64,000 nucleotides of DNA from assembly GCF_036227485.1 (NCBI RefSeq), contig NZ_CP109479.1, positions 3,410,001 to 3,474,000 of the forward strand, given 5' to 3'. The stretch is from Streptomyces sp. NBC_01451 (lineage in GTDB: Bacteria > Actinomycetota > Actinomycetes > Streptomycetales > Streptomycetaceae). The translations under genes and the position numbers were made by a program. Shown here in pieces: positions 25,804 through 34,037 of the stretch (its first letter is position 1; each line of letters opens with the position of its first letter). A model generated the notes under the pieces. That model was not told the DNA's origin and searched no databases. It worked only from the letters and a program-made list of their open reading frames with translations.

Positions 25804-26792
25804 GCCGCGATTCCCTTCATACCGCCGCGCACGCGCCGCAGCAGATGGACGCGTTGCTCGCCCATCCCGATGAGGGCGGCCTGGAGCTCGTCCTCGGACA
25901 TCTTGTTCAGCGCGTCGGCGCTCATCTGCCGCAGTTTCGCGGCCGTGGGCCGGTCGAACCGGCTGCGCTGGAGCAGCTGGTGGGCGATGACGACGCAGTA
26001 GTTGCGCAGCGCCTTCTTGCGCAGCAGCCCGACCTCGGGGTCGTTCGCCAGTTCGGCGAGTACGAGGTCGAAGGACCGGAAGAAGTCCAGCTGGCGGACG
26101 TCGCCGATCTGGGTCAGGGAGGTGGTGACGCCCCGGCGGTAGAAGACACCGCGCAGGCTGGCGACCGCGTAGGACTCGGCCCTGCGGTGCAGGTCCCAGA
26201 TCCAGGGGCGGTCCTCGGCGGTCTTGAGACCGTCGTGGAAGCGCAGCAGGCTCTTGTCGAGGAGGCGGCGGTGGTAGACGCCGGCCCAGGCGTAGGGGTA
26301 GTCGACCATCGTGGTGTCGTCGACCGGGAGGATCGAGGTGCGCGGGTCCAGCGGGACGTTCCGGCGGCCCTCGGGCGCCCGGTGGACGGCCCGCTCGATG
26401 CCGTTGACCTGGACGTGGTCGGTGCGCACGAAGTCGACGTCGTGGCGCTGGATCGAGTCGACGAGGTCCTTCAGATAGCCCGGGGCCAGCCAGTCGTCAC
26501 CGTCGAGGAAGGTGAGGTAGGTGCCTTCGGCCGCGTCGATGCCGGTGTTGCGCGCGGTGGCCAGGCCGCCGTTCTGCTCGTGCTGGATCACCCTGCCGTG
26601 CTTCAGCCGCTTCGTCAGTTCCAGCAACGCCTCGTAGGTCTTGTCCTTCGTCGAGCGGTCCTCGATGAAGATGAACTCGAAGTCGTCCTGGTCGTTGTTG
26701 ACGAGACTCGCCACTGTGTCCGAGACGTAGGTCTCGATGTTGTAACAAGGGACGATGACGGACAGTATCGGGGATCGGTTGGTCACGCGCAC
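25800..26792 (-). CDS. GT2 family glycosyltransferase (cassette 2)
   Basis: A 330-residue paralogue of 20541-21527. It has LSVIVPCYNIETYVSDTVAS, the segment FIFIEDRSTKDKT (the second acidic residue of the usual DD pair is kept as ED), TFLDGDDWLAPGYL and LKTAEDRPWIWDLHRRAESY, and SLTQIGDVRQLDFFRSFD, nearly identical to its paralogue's SLTQIGDVRQLDF. It begins with a GTG at 26792. First gene of the cassette 2 operon; the upstream 118 bp to the TetR gene end must hold its promoter. Confidence 0.88.
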   Translation of the reverse strand: MRVTNRSPILSVIVPCYNIETYVSDTVASLVNNDQDDFEFIFIEDRSTKDKTYEALLELTKRLKHGRVIQHEQNGGLATARNTGIDAAEGTYLTFLDGDDWLAPGYLKDLVDSIQRHDVDFVRTDHVQVNGIERAVHRAPEGRRNVPLDPRTSILPVDDTTMVDYPYAWAGVYHRRLLDKSLLRFHDGLKTAEDRPWIWDLHRRAESYAVASLRGVFYRRGVTTSLTQIGDVRQLDFFRSFDLVLAELANDPEVGLLRKKALRNYCVVIAHQLLQRSRFDRPTAAKLRQMSADALNKMSEDELQAALIGMGEQRVHLLRRVRGGMKGIAA

Positions 26793-26910
26793 ACCTGGGC
26801 TCTCTCAGCTGCAGATTCCGCGACAGTAAGAGTTATTCGGCGCCGGATGTCAACTCGGTCCCGGCCGGACAGCGCTCGAAGGATGAGGGCCGGGCCGAAC
26901 TCCCAGCGCG

Positions 26911-27600
26911 TCATGACGACTTGCCGTACGTCGTCCTGATCCCTGCGAGCACCAGCCCCAGCCCTTCCTCGAACTGTCGGTCGTAGTCCTGGAAGACCTC
27001 GGCGCCGGCCGCGGCCGACAGGGGAAAGTCTGCCATCCGCCGGGCCCGCTCCTCGACGTCGTACCCCTCCCGGCGCTCGCCGGGCAGCGGCTGGACGCCC
27101 TGTTCCTCCGTGACGAAGCCAATCGTATAGACGTACGCCGTCATGTTCGCCCGCACGGCCTGGGCCGGGGTGAAGCCCGCCTCGACGAAGCAGCGGAGGT
27201 TCTCCTCCATCTGTACGGCGTGCTCGACACCGGTGAAACGGGAGCCGCTGAACACCTTGGCGCCGTCGCGGTAGCCGAGCAGGGCGTCGCGCAGGCCGCG
27301 GTTGGCGGCGAGCAGCCGCTCGTCCCAGGGGACGTCGGGGCCAGGGGGCGGGCCGGCGACCATCCGCCGGTACATCTCGGTCGCCATCTCGTCGAGCAGT
27401 GCCTGCTTGTCCTTGAAGTGCCAGTACAGGGCGGGCGCCTTGACGTCCAGTTCCTTGGCGATGGCACGCAGGGTGAGTCCGTCGAGGCCGACCTCGCCCA
27501 GGAGTCTGAGTGCGGTGTCCGCGACGCGTTTGCGGTCGAGGGGGGCTCGGCGTCCGGGCCGTTCGGGTCGTCGCTCTGGTTCCGCTGGTTCCGTGCTCAC
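26911..27600 (-). CDS. TetR-family repressor
   Basis: Transcriptional repressor with an N-terminal HTH (RVADTALRLLGEVGLDGLTL, then IAKELDVKAPALYWHF, about residues 25-65) and a TetR_C-type ligand domain, as in tetracycline-type repressors. The GTG at 27600 is chosen: the frame continues to 27642, but that would place the coding sequence over an operator. It is divergent from the flavin monooxygenase gene; two copies of CTTAACNNNGTTAAG lie in the 74-bp gap, so it very likely represses itself and the monooxygenase and responds to that enzyme's substrate. About 229 residues. Confidence 0.88.
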   Translation of the reverse strand: MSTEPAEPERRPERPGRRAPLDRKRVADTALRLLGEVGLDGLTLRAIAKELDVKAPALYWHFKDKQALLDEMATEMYRRMVAGPPPGPDVPWDERLLAANRGLRDALLGYRDGAKVFSGSRFTGVEHAVQMEENLRCFVEAGFTPAQAVRANMTAYVYTIGFVTEEQGVQPLPGERREGYDVEERARRMADFPLSAAAGAEVFQDYDRQFEEGLGLVLAGIRTTYGKSS

Positions 27601-27609
27601 GCTTGACAA

Positions 27610-27662
27610 CTTAACACCGTTAAGTCCACTCTCGGAGAGCAAGGTGACTTAACAACGTTAAG
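27610..27662. promoter_or_regulatory. Two TetR operators CTTAAC-N3-GTTAAG
   Basis: CTTAACACCGTTAAG (27610-27624) and CTTAACAACGTTAAG (27648-27662): perfect 6-bp arms, 3-nt spacers, centres 38 bp apart, between the divergent TetR and monooxygenase genes. The second overlaps the monooxygenase ribosome site region. Confidence 0.85.
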
Positions 27663-27674
27663 GAGATGGTCGTG

Positions 27675-29105
27675 ATGGCCGCCGTACTGACTGACGTACT
27701 GGTGGTGGGCGCGGGTCCCACCGGACTGGCACTCGCCGTGGACCTCGCGCGGCGCGGGGTGGACGCGGTGGTGGTGGAGCGGGCCGGGAGGCTGTTCCCC
27801 GGATCGCGGGGCAAGGGCATCCAGCCGCGCACGATGGAGGTCTTCGACGACCTCGGGGTGGTGGACGCGATCCGGGCGGCCGGCGGCCCGTACCCGGTCG
27901 GGATGATCTGGCGGGACGGCGAGCGGGCGGGCGAGCACCGGATGTTCGACCCGGCGGAGGAGTCGGGGACGGACGGGGACTCGCCGTACGGCGCCGAGCC
28001 GTGGATGGTGCCGCAGTGGCGGACTCAGGAGATCCTGTCCGCGCGGCTGACGGAGCTGGGCGGTCGGGTGGAGTTCGGCCGCGAGGTCGTGGGGTTCGAG
28101 CAGGACGCGGAGGGCGTGACGGTCGCCTTCGCCGCCGGGGAGCCCGTCCGGGCCCGGTACGTCGTCGCGGCCGACGGTGGCCGCTCGACGGTCCGCCGGG
28201 CGCTGGGCATCGGGATGACGGGCGAGACCGTCGACCCGAACCCGATCCTCGTGGCGGACGTACGGATCACCGGGCTGGACCGCGACAACTGGCATGTCTT
28301 CCCGCCCGGCGATGCGGGCGAGGGGTTCATGGCGATCTGCCCGCTGGCCGGGACCGAGGACTTCCAGCTCGTGGCCCAGTTTCCGGAGGGGGACCACCCG
28401 GACCTGTCCCTGGAAGGCATCCGCAAGGTCGCCGCGACCCGCTCGCACCTTGCCCCCGAGGACGTGACCGAGGTCCGCTGGGCCTCCGACTTCCGCCCGC
28501 GCGCGGCACTGGCGGACAGCTTCCGCGCCGGCCGCGTGTTCCTCGCCGGGGACGCGGCGCACGTCCACTCCCCCGCCGGGGGCCAGGGCCTGAACACGAG
28601 CGTCCAGGACGCGTACAACCTGGGCTGGAAGCTGGGCGCGGTGCTGCGGGGCGGGGCGGCCGAGTCCCTGCTGGCCACGTACGAGGAGGAGCGCCGGCCG
28701 ATCGCCGGGCAGATGCTGGGCATCTCGACGGGGGTCCACCGCGGCGAGATCAGGCGCGGCGAGGCGACCCGGCAGCTCGCCCTCGGCTACCGCGACTCGT
28801 CGCTGACGGTGGAGACGCGCCCGTCCCCGGGCCCGGTCCACGCGGGCGACCGCGCCCCGGACGGCACGGTGGACGGCGTACGCCTCTTCGACGCGTTCCG
28901 CGGCCCGCACTGGACCCTGCTGACGGTGGGCACGGCCACTTCGCTTCCGACGCTCCCGGTCCCCACGCTCCGCCTCCGCTCGTACGGGCCGTACGGCACG
29001 GGCGTCTTCCTCGTCCGCCCGGACGGCTACGTCGGCTGGGCGGGGGCCACGGCGGAGGGGCTGCGGGAGTACGCGGCGGGGCTGGGCGTCCAGGGCCCGG
29101 TGTAG
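27675..29105 (+). CDS. FAD-dependent aromatic monooxygenase (Rox-like)
   Basis: Class A flavoprotein monooxygenase (about 476 residues) that hydroxylates an aromatic substrate with NAD(P)H and O2. It has GXGXXG VLVVGAGPTGLALAVDL at the N-terminus, GSRGKGIQPRTMEVFDDLG (typical of rifampicin-monooxygenase/PHBH-like enzymes), the DG motif VVAADGGRSTVRRALGI (about residue 165), and GD motif VFLAGDAAHVHSPAGGQGLN (about 295). A short thioredoxin-like tail follows. AAGGAG ends one base before the ATG at 27666, so GTG 27672 or ATG 27675 is the likelier start. Controlled by the adjacent TetR. A role in antibiotic or phenol detoxification is inferred. Confidence 0.88.
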   Translation: MAAVLTDVLVVGAGPTGLALAVDLARRGVDAVVVERAGRLFPGSRGKGIQPRTMEVFDDLGVVDAIRAAGGPYPVGMIWRDGERAGEHRMFDPAEESGTDGDSPYGAEPWMVPQWRTQEILSARLTELGGRVEFGREVVGFEQDAEGVTVAFAAGEPVRARYVVAADGGRSTVRRALGIGMTGETVDPNPILVADVRITGLDRDNWHVFPPGDAGEGFMAICPLAGTEDFQLVAQFPEGDHPDLSLEGIRKVAATRSHLAPEDVTEVRWASDFRPRAALADSFRAGRVFLAGDAAHVHSPAGGQGLNTSVQDAYNLGWKLGAVLRGGAAESLLATYEEERRPIAGQMLGISTGVHRGEIRRGEATRQLALGYRDSSLTVETRPSPGPVHAGDRAPDGTVDGVRLFDAFRGPHWTLLTVGTATSLPTLPVPTLRLRSYGPYGTGVFLVRPDGYVGWAGATAEGLREYAAGLGVQGPV

Positions 29106-29330
29106 GAACGGGCCGGCGACATCTTCACGGCGCGGACGACAGGCCCACGGTCAGCCGTCGAGGAGGGTGTCCACGGAGAGTCCCCTTCCGATCACCCATT
29201 CGAATGAAGCGCCCAGCTCAGGGGGCATCGGAAGGCGCGGCGGGCCTGTACATCGGTTCGACGGGTAGTCCTGGGGCCGACTCGCGCGTCATGGTGTGTG
29301 CCTCGGCGTAACTTGCACGGGGGTCAGGCG

Positions 29331-30212
29331 ATGAGCTTCGGGGGGTCCGGCTTGCGTACCAGGGGCATGCGAAAGGTGATGTCCGCCGTTCTCACGGTTC
29401 TGGTCGTGGGCGGCTGCACGGTGCAGACCACCGACCCGGACGGCGACCCCCGGTCGCCCGTGCACATCCAGGTCTCGCACCCGCCCTCCGACGACAGACC
29501 CGGCGCCACGGCCACACCGGCGCCCAGGTCCCCGTCCACGTCCACGCCCAAGAAGGCGGATCCCGTTACCTCGCCGCCCGCCGCCGTCCTCTGGTCGCGC
29601 GGTGACAGCGGGCGGGACGTGCGGGAACTCCAGGCGCGGCTGCGTCAGGTCGCCTGGCTCTTCGACGGGCCGACCGGCTCGTACGACGATCTGACGGAGA
29701 CCGCCGTCAAGGGCTTCCAGGGCAAGCGCGGGCTGCCGCGCACCGGACGGACCGACACCGTCACCTGGCAGCGGCTGCTGCGGATGACGCACGAGCCAGG
29801 GCAGTGGGAGCTGTATCTGATGGGCGGGCAGCCGGCCGCCTACCCCGACCCGCGCTGTCTCACGGGCCGGGTGCTGTGCATCAGCAAGACGAGCCGGACG
29901 CTGCGCTGGATGATCGACGGCCGGACCGTCTCGACGGTGGCCGTGCGGTTCGGCAGCCAGTACACGCCGACCCGGGAAGGCGTCTTCAGCGTCTACTGGA
30001 AGTCACGGCACCACGTGTCGACGCTCTACGACTCCCCCATGCCCTACGCGATGTTCTTCAGCGGCGGCCAGGCCGTCCACTACTCCGCCGACTTCGCGGC
30101 CCGCGGTTACGGCGGCGCCTCGCACGGCTGCGTGAACATCCGGGACGAGACGGCGATCGCCGCGATCTTCGCCGAGGTGAGCACCGGCGACAAGGTCGTC
30201 ATCTACTGGTGA
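29331..30212 (+). CDS. L,D-transpeptidase lipoprotein with peptidoglycan-binding domain
   Basis: A 293-residue exported protein. The signal peptide MRKVMSAVLTVLVVGGC (after a short N-tail) ends in lipobox VGGC. A Pro/Thr/Ser-rich linker follows, then a PG_binding_1 domain (LWSRGDSGRDVRELQARLRQ, about residues 85-145), then a YkuD catalytic domain with HYSADFAARGYGGASHGCVN and NIRDE (His and Cys nucleophile present, about residues 245-275). It would cross-link or trim peptidoglycan at the outer face. ATG 29331 has a G-rich ribosome site. Monocistronic, followed by a hairpin. The 225 bp before it contain a perfect palindrome CATTCGAATG at 29197. Confidence 0.87.
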   Translation: MSFGGSGLRTRGMRKVMSAVLTVLVVGGCTVQTTDPDGDPRSPVHIQVSHPPSDDRPGATATPAPRSPSTSTPKKADPVTSPPAAVLWSRGDSGRDVRELQARLRQVAWLFDGPTGSYDDLTETAVKGFQGKRGLPRTGRTDTVTWQRLLRMTHEPGQWELYLMGGQPAAYPDPRCLTGRVLCISKTSRTLRWMIDGRTVSTVAVRFGSQYTPTREGVFSVYWKSRHHVSTLYDSPMPYAMFFSGGQAVHYSADFAARGYGGASHGCVNIRDETAIAAIFAEVSTGDKVVIYW

Positions 30213-30249
30213 GCCCGCGGCGGTGAAGGGGGCAGCAGGGAGAGTTTGG

Positions 30250-30288
30250 GGCGCGGACGGGACCGGGGGAACGTGTCCCGCCCGCGCC
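30250..30288. terminator. Hairpin in convergent gap after L,D-transpeptidase
   Basis: GGCGCGG-ACGGGAC pairs with GTCCCG-CCCGCGCC (30250-30263 with 30275-30288), with one bulge. A second GGGG/CCCC hairpin follows near 30310. The rest of the 308-bp gap to 30520 shows nothing else. Confidence 0.55.
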
Positions 30289-30520
30289 AGGTGCACGAGC
30301 CGAAGGTACGGGGGGAACCCCCGGCTCTGTGCGAGGAACCGATGACCAGTCGGCTCACTTCCTACTGCGTCGGCGCCGCCGAAAGTGTCACACCCGGCAC
30401 GCGGGAACTTCGCCGGCGCGCGTCCGTGCAGGTCGGCGCGGTGCGCAACGGTCGATCCCGGCGCCGTGCGGTGCGGCTCGCGCGGAGAGGCGTGACCGGG
30501 TCCTACGCGGCCTACGGGGC

Positions 30521-31681
30521 TCAGGTGGCCGTCGGCATCGGCAGGACGCCGTACGACGGGTCGGGGTCCGGGGCCGGTTCGTTCTGGGGCTCGTCCGCCC
30601 TGAGCGCGGTGAAGGACGTCGGTGTGGGCGTCGGCTTCGCCGCGGCACGGCCGCCGCGGCCCCCGCCGTCGCCGCTCCCGTGGCCGCTTCCACCGCCGTC
30701 GCCGCCGCCGTTGCCACCACTCACGCCGTTGCCCTTGCCGCCGGTGTCCCCGGCGCCGTTCTGCCCGTCCTCGGGGCCGGTGGCCGCGCCGCCCGCCCCG
30801 GTGCCGGTGCCCGTGTCGACGTTCGAGCGGACGGCCGGTTCGTCCCTGAGGGTGTCCTCGCAGTACTGCGGCACCTGCTCGGCACCCTTGGCCGCCTTCT
30901 CCAGGGCCCGTCTGCGCTCCGCCTCCAGCTTCTTGCCGCTGCGCATGTCACGGCAGGACAGGGCGAGCGCGCTGCGCCAGTCACCGGGCAGGGCCGGGTC
31001 GGAGCGGGACTCCTGTCCCTCGCCGGTCGGGCTGCTCCCGGGCTCGTCACCACCGGCGGCGCCCTTGTCGAAGGAACCCCCGGCCGTGCTGCCGGGCCGG
31101 AGGGACGGGACGCCCTTGCCCCGGGTGGCGTCCGGCGACGGCGAGGCCCGCATGGGGTCGCGTGACTCACCGGCCGACACGGTGGCGGCGGGGCGGCCGG
31201 GCTCGTCGCCGCCGAACAGGTTCGGCAGGACGGCGACACCGGCGGCCATCGCGGCCGAGCCGACCATGCCGACGGCCAGCGCGGCACCGAGCCCCAGCCG
31301 CAGGGGACGGCCCCAGCGGGCCTTACGGGCACCGCTCCGGGGCGCGGCACCGAAACGCCCGAAGCCTCCCACCCGTACGAGGCCCATGTCCGAGTCCGGG
31401 TCCGAGGCGGGCAGGATGGCGGTCGCGGGAGCGGCGGTGCTGAGGTCCGGGGCCGGGCGGGCCTTGCGGAAAGCGGCCAACGCGGCTGCCTCGCCCGGGA
31501 GTTCGGCGTTGCCGGGCGGGGTCTCCACGGAGAGCGCGCCCAGGGTCTTGGCGAGCAGCTCGGCCCGGTCGCGGGCTTCGGGGCCGGCGGACTCCAGTGA
31601 GGTCTCCAGCGGCTCCCCGCTCAGCAAACGCTCCGCCGCAGCGCGGTCCAGCCACCTGTACGGGTCGTCGTCGGCCATCAC
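30521..31681 (-). CDS. Single-TM protein coupled to ECF sigma (putative anti-sigma)
   Basis: A 386-residue protein. Residues 1-80 are an acidic cytosolic helical part (YRWLDRAAAERLLSGEPLET, then AELLAKTLGALS and AALAAFRKARPA). One membrane helix at about residues 127-150 (LRLGLGAALAVGMVGSAAMA) is followed by a Ser/Gly/Pro-rich extracytoplasmic half with Cys in ALSCRDMRSGKKLEAERRRA and VPQYCEDTL, then long Gly-rich repeats. The layout and the ATGA overlap with the sigma gene suggest an anti-sigma or sigma-partner membrane protein. No zinc HxxxCxxC anti-sigma motif is seen. The first 80 residues resemble the small protein at 32610. Confidence 0.7.
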   Translation of the reverse strand: MMADDDPYRWLDRAAAERLLSGEPLETSLESAGPEARDRAELLAKTLGALSVETPPGNAELPGEAAALAAFRKARPAPDLSTAAPATAILPASDPDSDMGLVRVGGFGRFGAAPRSGARKARWGRPLRLGLGAALAVGMVGSAAMAAGVAVLPNLFGGDEPGRPAATVSAGESRDPMRASPSPDATRGKGVPSLRPGSTAGGSFDKGAAGGDEPGSSPTGEGQESRSDPALPGDWRSALALSCRDMRSGKKLEAERRRALEKAAKGAEQVPQYCEDTLRDEPAVRSNVDTGTGTGAGGAATGPEDGQNGAGDTGGKGNGVSGGNGGGDGGGSGHGSGDGGGRGGRAAAKPTPTPTSFTALRADEPQNEPAPDPDPSYGVLPMPTAT

Positions 31682-32349
31682 ATGTCCTTCTGCGTCCGCG
31701 AACGCGTATGCGTCACACCGGCCGACGACACCGCACGTCCGTGCGGTTCCCGTGGGGGCGGCAGCGCGTCGAGTGCGGCGGTCGCGTCCGGGTCCGCCCC
31801 CAGCAGCTCCGCGAGCCGTCTCAGACCTCGGTGCGCCGCCGTGCGGACTGCTCCGGGGCGCTTGCCGAGGGTCTCGGCGGCGGTCTTGGCGTCGAGGCCG
31901 ACGACCACCCGCAGGACGACGGCCTCGGCCTGGTCCTGGGGCAGCTGGGCGATGAGGGCGAGGGTGCTGTCGGTGGCCAGCGACTCCATGGCCTCGCCCG
32001 CCGTGTCGGAGTCGGCGGCCCGGCCGGACAGTTCGGTCTCGTCGCCGCCTATGGCGGGGCGGCGCCCGCGCATCCGTATGTGATCGAGGGCACGGTTGCG
32101 GGCGATCCGGGCGGCCCAGCCCCGGAAGCGGTCCGCGTCCCCGCTGAAGCGGTCCAGGTCACGGGCGATCTGGAGCCAGGCCTCGGACGTCACGTCCTCG
32201 GCGTCCGGGTCGCCGACCAGCGTCCGCACGTACCCGAGCAGCCGTGGGTGCACCGCGCGGTACACAGTCCGGAACGCGGTCTCGTCCCCGGCCTGTGCCG
32301 CAAGCACCGCGGTGGTCAGCTCCGCGTCGTCCCCCTGCACCGCGCACAC
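31678..32349 (-). CDS. ECF-type sigma-70 factor (module 1)
   Basis: A 223-residue ECF sigma factor. Region 2 is GDETAFRTVYRAVHPRLLGY and RFRGWAARIARNRALDHIR (about residues 20-95); region 4 is LPQDQAEAVVLRVVVGLDAK and RPGAVRTAAHRGLRRLAELL (about 140-185). The tail is longer than the minimum (35 residues, Pro/Arg-rich). The stop overlaps the membrane partner's start by ATGA. Paralogous to 32804-33412. Target promoters are unknown. Confidence 0.88.
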   Translation of the reverse strand: MCAVQGDDAELTTAVLAAQAGDETAFRTVYRAVHPRLLGYVRTLVGDPDAEDVTSEAWLQIARDLDRFSGDADRFRGWAARIARNRALDHIRMRGRRPAIGGDETELSGRAADSDTAGEAMESLATDSTLALIAQLPQDQAEAVVLRVVVGLDAKTAAETLGKRPGAVRTAAHRGLRRLAELLGADPDATAALDALPPPREPHGRAVSSAGVTHTRSRTQKDM

Positions 32350-32609
32350 CTCAAGATTTCAGTGGATGCAGTTTGCCTGTCGTCCGCAGCCTGTAGCGAA
32401 AGGCACGTTACGGCGTGAAAGTGCTCCTCGTCCATGTCCGTACAACGTGCAACTAACTCGTGACGCGGTGACGGTGTGACAGAAAACGCACGCGCGGCGC
32501 TGTAGGAGATACGGGCCGCCGCGCGGCCCGTGCCGCGCGACGGCCGGGGCCTCTCCTGTGGGGGGTGGCGGCCCCGGTCGTTGCCATCGGCGCCCAGCGG
32601 GGCCCTCCG

Positions 32610-32807
32610 TCATCGCCAGTCGTCCCGGCGCCGGGTGCGTGCCACCTTGTGCGCGCCGGAGTCCCGGGCCACGACAAAGGCGGCGACCGCCTTCCTCTCC
32701 CCTTCGCCGGTGGTGCCGTCGTCCCGTGGGCCTTCGCGCAGGGCTGCCGCGAGCAGCCCGGCCAGGCGCCATGGCGGCCGGCCGCCTGTCCTGTCGTCGC
32801 CGTTCAT
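32610..32807 (-). CDS. Small protein coupled to ECF sigma (module 2)
   Basis: A 65-residue basic protein that starts by ATGA overlap with the stop of the sigma gene at 32804, the strongest sign that it is real. Its core RLAGLLAAALREG and GEGERKAVAAFVVARDSGAH aligns with the N-terminal domain of the 386-residue partner of module 1 (AELLAKTLGALS, then PGEAAALAAFRKARPA). It may be a soluble or reduced anti-sigma-like partner. The C-terminus is very basic (KVARTRRRDDWR). The ~260 bp downstream to 32350 contain the module 1 promoter. Confidence 0.6.
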   Translation of the reverse strand: MNGDDRTGGRPPWRLAGLLAAALREGPRDDGTTGEGERKAVAAFVVARDSGAHKVARTRRRDDWR

Positions 32808-33412
32808 GTGACTTCTCCCAGTTGCCGGGCGAGGCGTTTCAGGCCCCTGTGCGCGGCCGTGCGTACCGCGCCGGGGCGTTTGCCGAGGACACGGGCGGCG
32901 GCGGGGGCGTCGAGACCGACGACGACGCGGAGCAGGACCGCCTCGGCCTGGTCGCGCGGAAGTCCGGCGATGAGCCCGAGGGCGTACTCCGTGGAGAGGA
33001 TCTCCAGCGCCTGGTCGGGGGTGCTGTACGGGCCGGGCAGGTCCAGTACGTCCTGTTCGAGCGGCGCCCCCTGGGGCCGGGTCCGTCTGCGGCGCAGCAG
33101 GTCGAGGGCGCGGTTGCGGGCGATGGTCGCCGTCCAGCCGCGGAAACCGGCGCCGTCGCCCTTGAAGCGGCCCAGGTCGCGGGAGATCTCCAGCCAGGCG
33201 TCGGACGCCACGTCCTCCGCCTCGTCGCCGACGAGCCCGCGCAGATAGCCGAGGAGTCCGGGCTGCACGAGCCGGTACGCGACCGCGAAGGCCGCCTCGT
33301 CCCCGTCCTGGGCCCGCGCGACGGCGTCGCCCAGCTCCGCGTCGTACGCCTGTACCCGGCGGGGTTCCCGTCGTTGCTGGCCCAAGCGCTGTCCCCGTCC
33401 GTACCGGCGCAC
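32804..33412 (-). CDS. ECF-type sigma-70 factor (module 2)
   Basis: A 202-residue ECF sigma factor paralogous to the one at 31678: GFRGWTATIARNRALDLLRR for region 2.3/2.4, LPRDQAEAVLLRVVVGLDAP and RPGAVRTAAHRGLKRLARQL for region 4. The start at 33412 is a GTG; the first 20 residues are basic and may be over-called, in which case initiation would be closer to YDAELGDAVARAQ. Coupled to the 65-residue protein downstream. Confidence 0.85.
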   Translation of the reverse strand: MRRYGRGQRLGQQRREPRRVQAYDAELGDAVARAQDGDEAAFAVAYRLVQPGLLGYLRGLVGDEAEDVASDAWLEISRDLGRFKGDGAGFRGWTATIARNRALDLLRRRRTRPQGAPLEQDVLDLPGPYSTPDQALEILSTEYALGLIAGLPRDQAEAVLLRVVVGLDAPAAARVLGKRPGAVRTAAHRGLKRLARQLGEVT

Positions 33413-33493
33413 CGAGTGCGAGTACGGGTTCGACTCCCCGTCCCCATGGGCATCTGCGTCGCTCAGCGCGGAAACGTCACTGCTCGCGCCGGT

Positions 33494-33940
33494 TCAGACC
33501 GCGGTCGCGTCCCGGCACAGCAGCCGCAGCGAACCATGGCCGGCGAAACAGCGGCGGGCCTCGTCGACCGGGTCCCACAGCCGGCCGTCGGCCGTACGGA
33601 CCCAGTGCCCGCCGCCCGACTCCAGCCACTCGGCGGCCCCTCCGGTCCGCCGCACGATCACCTCGCCCGTGTACGCCCCGAAGCCGCGCAGCACCGACTC
33701 CACGGCGGGGTACGGCGTCTGCTCGCGGCGGAGTTCCTCGATCATCCGGTCGGCGCGCCACAGACTCTGGGTCGAGTAGTCGAGGCGCAGCCGCGCGCCC
33801 TCGCGCATCGTCGCGACGGTGTCGGCGGCCCACCGTACGGGCTTCGCGGCGGCCTGCGGACGGGTCGCGCGGGCGGCTCTTTCTGGTGCTCGGTGTGCTG
33901 TCACAGTCCAGGAAAGCGCGCAGGCGGCGGCGCGCGTCAC
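33494..33940 (-). CDS. DUF6278-like hypothetical protein
   Basis: A protein of about 148 residues of unknown function. The conserved part is MREGARLRLDYSTQSLWRAD, RMIEELRREQTPYPAVESVL, FGAYTGEVIVRRTGGAAEWL and TADGRLWDPVDEARRCFAGH. This pattern (helical first half, short beta-rich second half with GEVIVR) recalls the Streptomyces DUF6278 group; the assignment is tentative. The start is uncertain: GTG 33940, GTG 34003 or ATG 33808 are all in frame. It lies between the ECF module and another unknown. Confidence 0.6.
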   Translation of the reverse strand: MTRAAACALSWTVTAHRAPERAARATRPQAAAKPVRWAADTVATMREGARLRLDYSTQSLWRADRMIEELRREQTPYPAVESVLRGFGAYTGEVIVRRTGGAAEWLESGGGHWVRTADGRLWDPVDEARRCFAGHGSLRLLCRDATAV

Positions 33941-34037
33941 CCCATACCGGCGACTGCCCGGGATCGGTGCGGGACCACCCCAGGTCCACCCCGGGACGAC
34001 CACAGGAAAGCCACAAGATCCGCCCCTGCCCGGGAGC

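Noticed and set aside
33405..33455. tRNA-like T-arm (GGGTTCGACTCCC) near the ECF sigma start
   Set aside because: Only a 3-bp T-stem pairs cleanly, and no acceptor, D or anticodon arms can be folded from the flanking bases; it overlaps the start of the sigma gene.
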